From the NCBI GenBank assembly GCA_028819215.1, contig JAPPMG010000024.1, positions 1 to 64,000 of the forward strand: DNA of 64,000 nt, written 5' to 3'. Of this stretch, positions 1 to 8,966 are shown piece by piece (the first letter of the stretch is position 1; the number at the start of each line of letters is the position of its first letter). This DNA is from Bryobacterales bacterium (GTDB taxonomy: Bacteria > Acidobacteriota > Terriglobia > Bryobacterales > UBA6623). The notes under the pieces are model-generated. The model did no database searches. It had not been told where the DNA came from and was given only the letters and a program-made list of their open reading frames with translations. The translations under genes were made by a program, and so were the position numbers.

Positions 1-19
1 CGTCATTCCGCCGGAAATC

Positions 20-2686
20 TTAACATCGGAAATTTGGCAGAGGGGAGGATCCCTGGGCCTTGGACCAAGTGTAGGACAGCAGGAAGCTGAAACCGCTTCC
101 GTAGCGCTTTTCCAGCTTGGTCTGCATGGCGTGATAGTTGGAGTTGGAGTTGTTCCGGAAGTTGTGGAGGAAGTCCAGGCCCACATCGAGGTCAGTGCCG
201 GGAAACCTCACTTGTGGCCAGATCCGACGGCTCAGCGGAGTGCCCGGACCGGGAACCGCATAGTTCAGGTTGTATCGACGGATGATGTGGGTGCCCTTGG
301 TGCCGAAGTATCCGACTTCCCAGAGCACGTTCCCTGGCAGTTGCTTCTGGATATTGAAGTTCCACTGCGAGGCTACCGGCCACGGCGGATCGATCTCGAA
401 TGAGCCCGGCACCAGAGCAGGAGAGTTCATCGGGTCTAGAGCTCCGGGACCAGGTCCGTCAGTCACCCTGATCGTGGGGCTGATTCGATCTGTGCCAAGC
501 TGGGTCTTGACATGCGACGGAGGGTTCGTCTCCATGAATTCGCCGCCTCCGGTGTTCATCGTATTGGCATAGAAGAGACCGAAGCCTCCCCGGATGACAG
601 TGCCTTCGCGCCAGCGATATGCGAATCCGAAGCGGGGGGCAAGGTTGTTTAGGTCGGAGGTGACTAAGGCGCGGTTGAATCGCCCATCCCCTCGTTGTCC
701 AACGACGACGAACTCGGGCTGGTTGGATTCCGTGTCCACATCGAGGTTCGAGATCTTGTCGAACTTGTCTACCCAAGGCAGGCTCACTTCGTAACGCAGG
801 CCGATGTTGAGGGTCAGCTTGTCGGTGACGCGCCAGTCGTCCTGCACATACTGATGCAGCCACGGCGCGCGCAGCGCCATGTGCCTATGGTTCGAGTTGC
901 GCAGCTCTCTGGAATAACCGAGCAAGAAATCTGCCATCGACTCGCCGCCAGCGCGCGTTGCGGGATCCTCGGAGAATCTCCCGTCAAAGACGAACCTCCC
1001 GGTGATGAACCCGGCATTGAAGATCTGGCTCTGCAGCCAGAACGTGGTGTGTCCAAACTTCAGGGTGTGCCTCCCCTTCGTCCAGGTGATGTCGGCAGAG
1101 AACTGCCGTGTCTGTGACCCGATGTAGTTGAAGCAGCAACTCCCCACTCCCCGGTAGCCAGCGGGCGTGAAGCTGCCCGAGCCGGGCGTCGAGATGTCGA
1201 GGCCATTCCCCATGTCCAATCCGACAATTGGATTCACTGGCACGTCATTGGCGTGCTCCACGCCCGTGTCGATATAGCTCCAGCCCGCTCGAAACGATCC
1301 AACGAGATTCGGCGACCAGACGCCGTTGTACACGAAAGCTGTTTGCCGGTTCGTGATGTCGACGTCCTTGCCGTGCAGGTACAGACCATCCGCACTGTCT
1401 GGGAGGATTGGCACGCGACCGTTGTCCGTCTGCTGGCCGCTGACGCGGAAGTAGAAGTTGTTCCGGTCGTCCAAGCTGTGGTCATACCGCAAATCCCACC
1501 TGTTCAGGTCTTGGTTCCGCGGCGGGACGAAAACGTGGTTGCGCGTGCGCGAGTCGTTCGTGGGAGTAGGCCACCAGTCGCGGGCGATCCTCATGACCGG
1601 GTCTATCCGGCTGTCCGGAATCCTGTTGTTCGGAAACGGGTCTCGGGCGCGCGTCTGAGGGTCTGTCGTCAATGCATCACGGATGATGTCCCCGCTCGAA
1701 AAGTCGCCGGCCCGCTCCATCAAGCTGGGAATGGTGTTCACTCTGGTCGAGGATTCGCGAATACCCGTAAGCTCCATGTCGCCGAAGAGGAACGCCTTGT
1801 TCCGCTTCACCGGCCCGCCTACCGCGAAGCCGTATTGATTTCGCGCGAACGGAGGCTTCTCGACGTCATGCGGAACGAAGAAGTTCTTTGCGTCCATGGC
1901 TTCGTTGCGGAGGAACTCAAAGACCGAACCGTGCACTTGGTTGGTTCCAGACTTGGTCGTCATGGTGACTACACCGCCCATGGAGCGTCCGAATTCGGCT
2001 GAGTAGGCATTGGTGAGGATCTTGAACTCCTGAACCGCGTCAATCTGAGGCTTGATGGCTTCCTTCTGATTGCCTTGGGAGGCGATCGACTGGTTGTTGT
2101 TGTCGATCCCGTCGATGATGAAGTTCACTTGCGTGGCCTGCGAGCCGCCGACGCTGACGCCTTGCCGGTTCGCGACCTCCGAACGTGCGGGCGGAGTGAC
2201 ACCAGCCGAGATGCGGGCAAGCTGCAGGTAGTCCCGTCCGTTCAGCGGCAGTTCGAGAATCTGTTGGTTTTCCATGACCGTGCCGGTGGCGCCTTCCTGG
2301 GTCTGCAGCAGCGGTGCCTGCGCGACGACTTCTATGGTCTCGGTGACCTCCCCGATCTCAAGCACCAAGTCGACCTGGCGTGTGTCGCCGGCGTTGAGGA
2401 TGACGCCGGTACGCTGGACCCGTTTGAACCCGGCAGACTCGGCCTCCATCAAGTATTCGCCGATGCGAAGGGGTGGCGTGCGGTAGAAGCCGCCCGGATC
2501 CGTCTGGACGGTGTAGATCGCGCCCGTGCCTGTATGGCTGAAGCGGAGGTCCACCCCGGGGATCACTGCGCCCGTGACGTCGGCGACAACTCCTACGACG
2601 ACCGCCGTATCGGCCTGCTGGCCGAAAGCGGGAACGGTCACAGCCAACACAAGAAGGACCGCGATGGTGAGGGCTCTCGTAGTCAT
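20..2686 (-). CDS. Oar-like TonB-dependent receptor with carboxypeptidase-regulatory N-terminus, apparently C-terminally truncated
   Basis: Outer-membrane receptor of the large Acidobacteriota Oar/TonB-dependent type, probably for uptake of oligosaccharides or other polymers. From ATG at 2686 (TTTGGAG Shine-Dalgarno 7 nt upstream) the protein has 888 residues: a Sec signal ending near TVPAFGQ, a carboxypeptidase-regulatory beta-sandwich (about 30-110), a plug domain (about 120-240, with LPLNGRDYLQLARISAGV and GGSQATQVNFIIDGIDNNNQ), then beta-barrel strands. The frame could open at 2776, but those 30 residues are not signal-like. The chain stops with TAA right after a SYTWSKAQG strand, where relatives normally continue for roughly 150-250 more barrel residues, and it lacks a terminal aromatic barrel signature. 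It is either truncated or frameshifted; another frame stays open over the last 19 bases of the window. Confidence 0.85.
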   Translation of the reverse strand: MTTRALTIAVLLVLAVTVPAFGQQADTAVVVGVVADVTGAVIPGVDLRFSHTGTGAIYTVQTDPGGFYRTPPLRIGEYLMEAESAGFKRVQRTGVILNAGDTRQVDLVLEIGEVTETIEVVAQAPLLQTQEGATGTVMENQQILELPLNGRDYLQLARISAGVTPPARSEVANRQGVSVGGSQATQVNFIIDGIDNNNQSIASQGNQKEAIKPQIDAVQEFKILTNAYSAEFGRSMGGVVTMTTKSGTNQVHGSVFEFLRNEAMDAKNFFVPHDVEKPPFARNQYGFAVGGPVKRNKAFLFGDMELTGIRESSTRVNTIPSLMERAGDFSSGDIIRDALTTDPQTRARDPFPNNRIPDSRIDPVMRIARDWWPTPTNDSRTRNHVFVPPRNQDLNRWDLRYDHSLDDRNNFYFRVSGQQTDNGRVPILPDSADGLYLHGKDVDITNRQTAFVYNGVWSPNLVGSFRAGWSYIDTGVEHANDVPVNPIVGLDMGNGLDISTPGSGSFTPAGYRGVGSCCFNYIGSQTRQFSADITWTKGRHTLKFGHTTFWLQSQIFNAGFITGRFVFDGRFSEDPATRAGGESMADFLLGYSRELRNSNHRHMALRAPWLHQYVQDDWRVTDKLTLNIGLRYEVSLPWVDKFDKISNLDVDTESNQPEFVVVGQRGDGRFNRALVTSDLNNLAPRFGFAYRWREGTVIRGGFGLFYANTMNTGGGEFMETNPPSHVKTQLGTDRISPTIRVTDGPGPGALDPMNSPALVPGSFEIDPPWPVASQWNFNIQKQLPGNVLWEVGYFGTKGTHIIRRYNLNYAVPGPGTPLSRRIWPQVRFPGTDLDVGLDFLHNFRNNSNSNYHAMQTKLEKRYGSGFSFLLSYTWSKAQGSSPLPNFRC

Positions 2687-3282
2687 CTCAACTCCAAAGA
2701 ACCAGCGGAAATGCGCTGGAGTTAAGCGTCGCTTCCGTTCCCAAGCCGCCAGCGCACAACCGACGCACGTTGCCACCGCGAACGACTCTCGGCGAGAATC
2801 CGGACCTGACTCTAGCAGAGGGTAGGGCTAGGTAGGGCCATTTGGCCTCAGAAATCGGGCGGGCGACAGAAAACAGTGGCATTTTCTGAAGAAATTGCGC
2901 TTTGACTTAGCTAGGTTTGAAATTTCGGTGGCTCGTGCGGGAGTTCAGGCTCGACAGCCTGGCGCAACGTGCGCTTGAGGATGGTGCTTCCGACGAGCCG
3001 GGGCTAACACCATATAGCACCAGTCCCACAATTTCGGGACCAAGGGGCTGAGGCGTTGCGCGCAGCTGCGCCGCTTGACGGATGCGCCCCGCCGGTTAGG
3101 GCACGCGGATCCGATCAAGGCCAGATCGAGACCGCTGCCCGCCAGCTGGAAGAGATAGGTTTAGCGTGGAACGGCCTCAGGCCCCCGAAACTGAGCAAGC
3201 CCTCGGTGCTAGGTGCTCTAATCTAATTCATGGATTGCACCCGCCATCGCACTGGATCTAGCTGTCGGACGGGGGGCGTCAG
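2687..3282. other. Divergent intergenic region of 596 bp
   Basis: This lies between the receptor (leftward) and the TPP enzyme (rightward). No coding sequence was recognised. It holds a short dyad, CAGAAAA at 2867-2873 and TTTTCTG at 2882-2888 around an 8-nt spacer, in the likely receptor promoter zone. Near 3213-3225 the sequence GTGCTCTAATCTAAT could act as a -10 element for the rightward gene. Function of both is inferred only. Confidence 0.4.
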
Positions 3283-4923
3283 GTGAAGGTATCGCGTGCC
3301 ATCGCCAAGATGCTCGGGCAAGAGGGCGTTGATCGCCTCATCGCGTATCCGGTCAATCCGGTCGTGGAAGCCTGCGCGGAAGAGGACATCCGGACCGTCA
3401 TAGTGCGCCAAGAGCGCACAGGCCTGCACATGGCGGACGCCGCTGGCCGACTGAGCTCCGGCGGCAGAGTCGGGGTATTCGCGATGCAGCACGGGCCGGG
3501 CGTCGAGAATTCCTTCGGCGGGGTTGCCCAAGCCTACAGCGAGTCCGTGCCGATGGTCGTGATCCCGGCCGGCTACCCTCGCGCGCGGACAAATGTCCAG
3601 CCCAACTTCAGCTCGCTAGTGAACTTCCAGAACGTCACCAAGTCGGTCGAGCAGGTCACGCTCGCGCAAGAGGTTCCGAACGCCATCCGGCGCGCGTTCA
3701 CCCAAGCCAAGAACGGACGGCCCGGTCCGTGCATGGTCGAAGTGCCGTGGGACCTGTTCAACGAGGAATTCCCCGGAGAACTCGAGTACCGTCCATCGAT
3801 CCGAACGCTCAGCGCTCCAGACCCAGCGGCCATACGCGAGGCGGCAAGGATCCTCGTCGAGGCCGAGCTGCCCGTCATCTATGCGGGTCAGGGAGTGCAC
3901 TACGGCAAGGCGTGGCGCGAGCTCCGCGAGCTCGCCGAACTGCTCGAGGCCCCTGTCACCACCAGCATCGAGGGCAAGAGCTCCTTCCCTGAGACGCATC
4001 CGCTCTCGCTGCAATCGGGCGGCAGGGCCTATTCCGCCGAACTCGACGCCTTCTTGTCCAAGGCAGATGTCGTTTTCGGGGTCGGGGCGAGCTTCACGCA
4101 AACCACATTCGGAATCCCTTGGCCGAAGTATCTCGGCCGCGCAACGGTGGTCCAAGCCACCATCGATACGGCCGACCTGCACAAAGACGTCCCGATCGAC
4201 CTAGGTTTGGTCGGGGACTCGGGGCTGACGCTGGCTGCCCTGCTGAGAGAGGTGCGCCAGCGAATTGCCACGCCCCGCGGGCGGGCGGCTGCGGTGACCG
4301 CCGAGATCAGCGCCATCCACACTGCCTGGCGGTCCCGCTGGAGCGCCAAGCTCGACTGCCCCGATGCCCCAATCAATCCCTACAGGGTGATCCGGGACCT
4401 TGCGGCCACCGTCGATATCGAGAACACGATCATCACCCATGACGCAGGCAGCCCGCGCGACCAGCTGACTCCGTTCTGGCAGAGCGTCGAGCCGCTGAGC
4501 TATATCGGCTGGGGCAAGACGACGCAGCTGGGCTACGGGCTCGGGCTGGCGATGGGCGCGAAGCTGGAGCACCCCGACAAGCTCTGCATCAACTGGTGGG
4601 GGGACGCGGCCATTGGATTTACCGGAATGGACTTCGAGACGGCGGTGCGGGAACGCATCCCGATCCTCTCCGTGTTGTCCAACAACTTCTCGATGGCGAT
4701 TGAAATACCCGTCATGCAAGTCGCGACCGAAAAGTTTCGCGGCACCGACATTTCAGGAAACTACGCCGAGTTCGCCACTGCGCTGGGCGGCTACGGCGAG
4801 CGCATCACAGATCCCGACGAGATCGTGCCCGCCATCAGGCGCGGCATCGCCAAGACAGAGCAGGGCGTGCCTACCCTGCTGGAGTTCATCACCTCGAAGG
4901 AGCTTGAAATCTCCAAGTTCTGA
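3283..4923 (+). CDS. Thiamine-diphosphate-dependent enzyme, acetolactate synthase / benzoylformate decarboxylase-like
   Basis: 546-residue member of the ThDP family with three domains: N-terminal PYR domain (about 1-165), central domain (about 185-320) and C-terminal PP domain (about 365-530). The conserved activating glutamate is E44 in VRQERTGLHMA. The cofactor-binding GD...N motif is visible as NWWGDAAIGFTG followed by SVLSNNFSMAIE near residues 437-467. It starts at GTG 3283, with a GGGGGG run about 6 nt upstream. No export signal, so it should be cytosolic. It stands alone between divergent and convergent genes; no small regulatory ALS subunit or ilv gene is nearby, which argues against a dedicated branched-chain biosynthesis enzyme. 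Substrate is unknown: decarboxylase, carboligase or synthase are all possible. Confidence 0.8.
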   Translation: MKVSRAIAKMLGQEGVDRLIAYPVNPVVEACAEEDIRTVIVRQERTGLHMADAAGRLSSGGRVGVFAMQHGPGVENSFGGVAQAYSESVPMVVIPAGYPRARTNVQPNFSSLVNFQNVTKSVEQVTLAQEVPNAIRRAFTQAKNGRPGPCMVEVPWDLFNEEFPGELEYRPSIRTLSAPDPAAIREAARILVEAELPVIYAGQGVHYGKAWRELRELAELLEAPVTTSIEGKSSFPETHPLSLQSGGRAYSAELDAFLSKADVVFGVGASFTQTTFGIPWPKYLGRATVVQATIDTADLHKDVPIDLGLVGDSGLTLAALLREVRQRIATPRGRAAAVTAEISAIHTAWRSRWSAKLDCPDAPINPYRVIRDLAATVDIENTIITHDAGSPRDQLTPFWQSVEPLSYIGWGKTTQLGYGLGLAMGAKLEHPDKLCINWWGDAAIGFTGMDFETAVRERIPILSVLSNNFSMAIEIPVMQVATEKFRGTDISGNYAEFATALGGYGERITDPDEIVPAIRRGIAKTEQGVPTLLEFITSKELEISKF

Positions 4924-4948
4924 GCGACGACGCAGGCCAACGCTCGCG

Positions 4949-6247
4949 TTACCGGTTGCAGATCTTGACTCGGAAGTACGGCTTGTCCTTCTCGTCCGGA
5001 TCCATGACGAACGTCTGATGCGTCAGCAGCGGATCGTAGTCGCGCCATAGCCATGTCATCGCGGCGGGCAGTTCCGCATCGCCGTAGGTGGTGCTGTGCT
5101 GGGCGTTGCCGAAGCTGAACGTGAAGTCGTACTCCTTCATCTTCAGCGAGTTCGCCAGTTGGATGTTCTGCAGCGGCCAGCTGCCGTGGGCATTCTCCAG
5201 GTCGTAAGTGCCGTCCTCGAGCCAGATGCGGATGTTCTTGCGATCGCGCTTGCGAATCAGGAAGGGCCAGATGTTGCCGCCATCGAGAGGCTCGCACGGA
5301 TCGCGGTCTCCGAAGCGTCCGAGTGGGTACTCGCCGAACGGATTCTCCTGCCCCCAGCGCCACTGGATGCTGGCATAGCTGCCGATCCTGGACAGCACGC
5401 GGCTGAAGGCGTGGGGCCTGAACCAAGCCGAGTTCAGCGAGCAGATGCCCCCGGAAGACTGTCCGCCGATGGCCCGGCTGTAGCCATCGTCCCGCAGGCG
5501 GTAAGTCTTGTTCACCTCCGGAAAGATCTCGTCCACCACCATCTTGTTGTAGTCGTCGTTGAACGTGTCGTAGAGCAGGCTGCGCATATGCCCGATCTCG
5601 CGCGGCGCGTATGAAGAGGAATTGTCGTGGCTGCCGATGTAGCCCGGCGCGATCAAGACCAAGACCATAGGCGGAACCTTTTTCTTGTGAACAAGGTTCT
5701 CTAGCACGACGGAGATCCGCGAGCGTTGGTCGCGCTCCAGGAAGCGGTGGCCGTCCTGCCACACCATCACGGCCGATGGCTTGGCAGGGTCCACGCCGGG
5801 CGAGGCGTAGAGCCAGTAGGAGACCTTCCAGCCGCGATATGTCGGGCTCTCGTGGAAGAGCTCGTCGGAATACTCGCCCTGCGGCACCCCCTCCTGCGCG
5901 TACGAGTCCTCGCCGTAGGCGGCAGTGTCGAACCGCCTGCCGCCCAGCACCGCCCTGTCGACGCGGTAATAGTGGGCGTGCGAAGTGCCCGTGCGGACAC
6001 GACGGCTATGCACCCACAGATTGTCCGGAAGCTGGTCCATTGGCGGAGCCGGCTCGTCATCCACGTAGAGATGCGGACGGCTGTCGGCCCTGATCGCCCA
6101 GACGAACTCTCCGCCGTATGCGGACACCGCCGCTCCGCTGGCTAGGCTCTCGTCCTGGAAGTGGGAGGTCAAGGCCGTGGCGACAGCAGTTGGGTCCGAG
6201 TCGGAGTTGACAAGTTGAAAGAGCTCGTGGCGTTGTGAGTCGGTCAT
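4949..6247 (-). CDS. Putative esterase, enterochelin-esterase (Fes/EsteraseD)-like alpha/beta hydrolase
   Basis: 432-residue protein from ATG 6247 (MTDSQRHELF); the frame is open farther upstream but would then overlap the divergent DUF1080 gene. The C-terminal two thirds resemble Fes-type esterases: nucleophile serine in GGQSSGG (about residue 263), acidic residue in EDGTYDLEN and catalytic histidine in FGNAQHS. A segment of about 100 residues before the hydrolase fold would fit the N-terminal beta-sandwich of this family. No signal peptide, so predicted cytoplasmic. Substrate is not evident; there are no siderophore biosynthesis genes in the window, so enterochelin itself is unlikely. It converges with the TPP enzyme, with 25 bp between stop codons. 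Confidence 0.75.
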   Translation of the reverse strand: MTDSQRHELFQLVNSDSDPTAVATALTSHFQDESLASGAAVSAYGGEFVWAIRADSRPHLYVDDEPAPPMDQLPDNLWVHSRRVRTGTSHAHYYRVDRAVLGGRRFDTAAYGEDSYAQEGVPQGEYSDELFHESPTYRGWKVSYWLYASPGVDPAKPSAVMVWQDGHRFLERDQRSRISVVLENLVHKKKVPPMVLVLIAPGYIGSHDNSSSYAPREIGHMRSLLYDTFNDDYNKMVVDEIFPEVNKTYRLRDDGYSRAIGGQSSGGICSLNSAWFRPHAFSRVLSRIGSYASIQWRWGQENPFGEYPLGRFGDRDPCEPLDGGNIWPFLIRKRDRKNIRIWLEDGTYDLENAHGSWPLQNIQLANSLKMKEYDFTFSFGNAQHSTTYGDAELPAAMTWLWRDYDPLLTHQTFVMDPDEKDKPYFRVKICNR

Positions 6248-6427
6248 GCGGGAAGCGCGGGTCTCGCCCGATCTCAAGCAGGATACCAGCTTGGCCGGCT
6301 CGGCCGTCCTGAAGCGAAACCGCACCAACCAGCCCTCCGCTCCGCTCTCGAACGCCCGCAAGCCCTCCAAGCTGCGCACTCTGCGGCAAGGACTGCCTCG
6401 CTGCCGTCGAGCGTCGTTCGGTCTGGC

Positions 6428-6433
6428 TATACT
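6428..6433 (+). promoter_or_regulatory. Candidate -10 hexamer TATACT immediately before a start codon
   Basis: TATACT ends 9 nt before the ATG at 6443. Transcription would begin about 2-3 nt before the ATG, giving an almost leaderless mRNA. No Shine-Dalgarno lies between. No good -35 was seen. Confidence 0.4.
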
Positions 6434-6442
6434 TGGCCCAAG

Positions 6443-7288
6443 ATGCAATTGCGAATCGTTTGTTTCCTCATGGCAGCAGTCTTTGCGTCGGTGGCCACGG
6501 CGCAGACCAGCGAGGACTGGATACAGCTCTTCAACGGCAAGAACCTCGATGGCTGGACGCCCAAGATCCGCGGACACGAGCTCGGCGACAACTTCGGCAA
6601 CACGTTCCGCGTCGTCAACGGTGCGATGCAGACCGGCTACGAGGCCTACGGACCGTTCAACGAGCGTTTCGGGCACATCTTCTACAAGGACCCCTTTTCC
6701 TACTACCGCCTGGCAGCGGAGTACCGCTTCGTAGGAGAGCAGTCCGAGGGCGGCCCAGGGTGGGCCGTGCGCAACAGCGGCCTGATGCTGCACTCGCCTG
6801 CCCCCGAGACCATGGGCAAGGACCAGACGTTCCCTATCTCGATTGAAGTCCAGCTGTTAGGGGGTCTCGCCGAGGGTGAACGCACCACCGCAAATCTCTG
6901 CACGCCTGGCACCAATGTCGTCCGCAACGGCAAGCTGCTAACTCGCCACTGCACGAGCTCGACATCCAAGACCTACCGCGGCGAGCAGTGGGTTCGCACA
7001 GAGATCTTGGTCTTGGGCAGTTCTACGTTTCGACACTACGTCGAAGGAGACCTCGTCCTGGAGTACGAAATGCCCCAATACGGCGGGGGCAACGTGGACG
7101 GGCACGACTCTAAGGACAAGCCTGACGGCGAATTGATGTCCGGTGGCTACATCTCGCTGCAAAGCGAGAGCCATCCGGTCGAATTCAGGAAGGTCGAGCT
7201 GCTCAACCTAGCTGGCTGCATGGACCCGAAGGCCAAGAACTATAAGGACTACTTCGTCAAGTCCGAACCAGCGACCTGCGAGTACTAG
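6443..7288 (+). CDS. Secreted DUF1080 (3-keto-disaccharide hydrolase domain) protein
   Basis: 281 residues with a clear Sec signal peptide (MQLRIVCFLMAAVFASVATAQ). The rest is a DUF1080 concanavalin-like beta-sandwich: WIQLFNGKNLDGWTPK near the start, and a long central sheet ending with GGYISLQSESHPVEFRKVEL. The family is associated with 3-keto-glycoside hydrolysis and carbohydrate binding. The last 25 residues, GCMDPKAKNYKDYF...CEY, resemble the short GCTDPxAxNY...C.Y modules found at the ends of other secreted proteins and are separate from the DUF1080 fold. It is divergent from the esterase gene. Location is periplasm or outside the cell. Confidence 0.82.
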   Translation: MQLRIVCFLMAAVFASVATAQTSEDWIQLFNGKNLDGWTPKIRGHELGDNFGNTFRVVNGAMQTGYEAYGPFNERFGHIFYKDPFSYYRLAAEYRFVGEQSEGGPGWAVRNSGLMLHSPAPETMGKDQTFPISIEVQLLGGLAEGERTTANLCTPGTNVVRNGKLLTRHCTSSTSKTYRGEQWVRTEILVLGSSTFRHYVEGDLVLEYEMPQYGGGNVDGHDSKDKPDGELMSGGYISLQSESHPVEFRKVELLNLAGCMDPKAKNYKDYFVKSEPATCEY

Positions 7289-7346
7289 GGCGCCCTTGCA
7301 GGGAGCGGATCATCGAACTTTCCGTTCCCGCTGGCGACTCAAGGCG

Positions 7347-8966
7347 TCAGGGTCTCGGTACGCTGCGGCCTTGCCTGCGAAGATCTTCCATCATCGCCGT
7401 GAGCCGCTCCACCACCTGCGGATGCGCGCCCCACAGGTCGGTTGTCTCGCGCAGATCCGTTTCCAAGTCAAACAGGTATCCGGCACCCTCCATCGACTGG
7501 ACGACCTGCTCGCCGCGACCGAACACAATCTTCCACCGCCCGTCGCGCAGGGCGAATGCGCCGCCCCCGGAATGATGCACGATTGCCGGCCTGGTCGCCG
7601 TGCCGCTCTCGGACCCTTCGAGCACTGCCAGCATGTCGAAGCTATCTTCTCCAGCATCGTCCGGCAACTTCTCCCCCACAACTGCGGCGAAGGTCGCAAT
7701 CAGGTCAACCAATGATCGCGGCTCGTCCCTGACGGCACCCGCCCGGATCCTTTGGGGCCATCGGGCGATGAACGGGACACGGTGGCCGCCCTCGTAGATG
7801 CGTCCCTTGAACCCGCGCAGCAGACCTGCAGACTGGTGCCCATTGGAGACTGTCGCCGTGCTCTCGCGGGCTCCCGGCTCGAGGGAGCCCCGCAAGGGCC
7901 CGTTGTCGCTGGTCACGATCAGTAGAGTGCTCTCCGCAGCTCCGAGGCGCTCCAGAGTGTCCATGATTTGGCCGACCGCCCAGTCGACCAGCCAGACCAT
8001 GTCGCCGCGGACTCCTGCCTCGCTCCTGCCTGCAGCGAATTCCGGAACCAGATGCGGCGAGTGCGGTGCCGACAACGCCAGATAGACGAAGAATGGTGTC
8101 TCGGATCCGCTCTCATGCGTCCGTGCAATGAAGTCGGCAGCCTCTTGCGTGAACCGCACGTCGACGATTTCGTTCACCCAGTTCTCGGCCGCCATTCCCG
8201 ATCGCCAGTTCCCTGCAGGATGCCGGTAGCTGGCGTTCTCCATCCCGAGAAACACTCCGTTCCGGATGAAGCAGAACGGTTCCTGGTCGGTCGAGCAGCC
8301 AGCCGTGTAGAACGCCTCGTCGAATCCTAGGTCGGCCGGCCCGCCCGAGACGGGCGTCGCGAAATCGATGCTCGCGCCCACCTCAGGATCTGGGTCCGGC
8401 CCGGCGTACCAAGGCAGGGGCCGGTCGAAGTCGACGTGCCTGCCCTCTTTGACGGCGAAGTCTAGCCCCAAGTGCCACTTGCCGAACATGCCCGTGCGGT
8501 AGCCCTTGCGCTTCAGCAGTGATGCAAGCGTCAGGCGATCGGGTTCGATCAGAGGCGGTTCGTAGTTGAACAGTACCGTGCGTTGCAGCCGGGTGCGCCA
8601 GCAGTAGCGTCCCGTCAGCAATCCGTACCGGGACGGCGTGCAGACCGCATCCGGCGAGTGCATGTCGGTGAAGCGGACCCCCTCGGCGGCAAGCCGGTCC
8701 ATGTTGGGCGTCGGGATGCGCGACTCGGAGTTGTAGGCGCCCACGTCTCCGTAACCCATGTCGTCGGCGAGAACCAGCACGATGTTAGGCAGCGCGGCCT
8801 CTGTGTGGCCGTTCCCGCCGCAAGCTGCAGAGGCGAGGATCACCCCCAAGGCGGCGAGGGCCAGCCGCGGGCCGAACCATGGAGCCCTTAGACATCTCCT
8901 AGGCAGGCCCTCCGGCGTCCGCCGGTCCCTGAGCGATGGCAGGGCCGGTCGACTACCGCGGCGCAT
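7347..8966 (-). CDS. Sulfatase, arylsulfatase A family, exported
   Basis: About 539 residues if started at ATG 8966; the start is uncertain because this ATG overlaps the end of the upstream sulfatase by 14 nt and precedes a long charged stretch. A hydrophobic segment ends in ASAACGGNGH (C49), suggesting a lipoprotein or Sec signal. The sulfatase core starts with NIVLVLADDMGYGDVGAY. The formylglycine-generating motif CTPSR begins at about C109 and is followed by YGLLTGR. Metal and active-site segments FGKWHLG, TSDNGPLRGS and GGHRVPFIARWP are present. It should hydrolyse a sulfate ester, probably on a sulfated glycan, in the periplasm, and needs a formylglycine-generating enzyme that is not in this window. 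It forms an operon with the next sulfatase. Confidence 0.88.
   Translation of the reverse strand: MRRGSRPALPSLRDRRTPEGLPRRCLRAPWFGPRLALAALGVILASAACGGNGHTEAALPNIVLVLADDMGYGDVGAYNSESRIPTPNMDRLAAEGVRFTDMHSPDAVCTPSRYGLLTGRYCWRTRLQRTVLFNYEPPLIEPDRLTLASLLKRKGYRTGMFGKWHLGLDFAVKEGRHVDFDRPLPWYAGPDPDPEVGASIDFATPVSGGPADLGFDEAFYTAGCSTDQEPFCFIRNGVFLGMENASYRHPAGNWRSGMAAENWVNEIVDVRFTQEAADFIARTHESGSETPFFVYLALSAPHSPHLVPEFAAGRSEAGVRGDMVWLVDWAVGQIMDTLERLGAAESTLLIVTSDNGPLRGSLEPGARESTATVSNGHQSAGLLRGFKGRIYEGGHRVPFIARWPQRIRAGAVRDEPRSLVDLIATFAAVVGEKLPDDAGEDSFDMLAVLEGSESGTATRPAIVHHSGGGAFALRDGRWKIVFGRGEQVVQSMEGAGYLFDLETDLRETTDLWGAHPQVVERLTAMMEDLRRQGRSVPRP

Noticed and set aside
20..60. Read-through of the receptor stop as another recoded codon
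   Set aside because: The stop is TAA, not TGA, so selenocysteine insertion cannot explain it.
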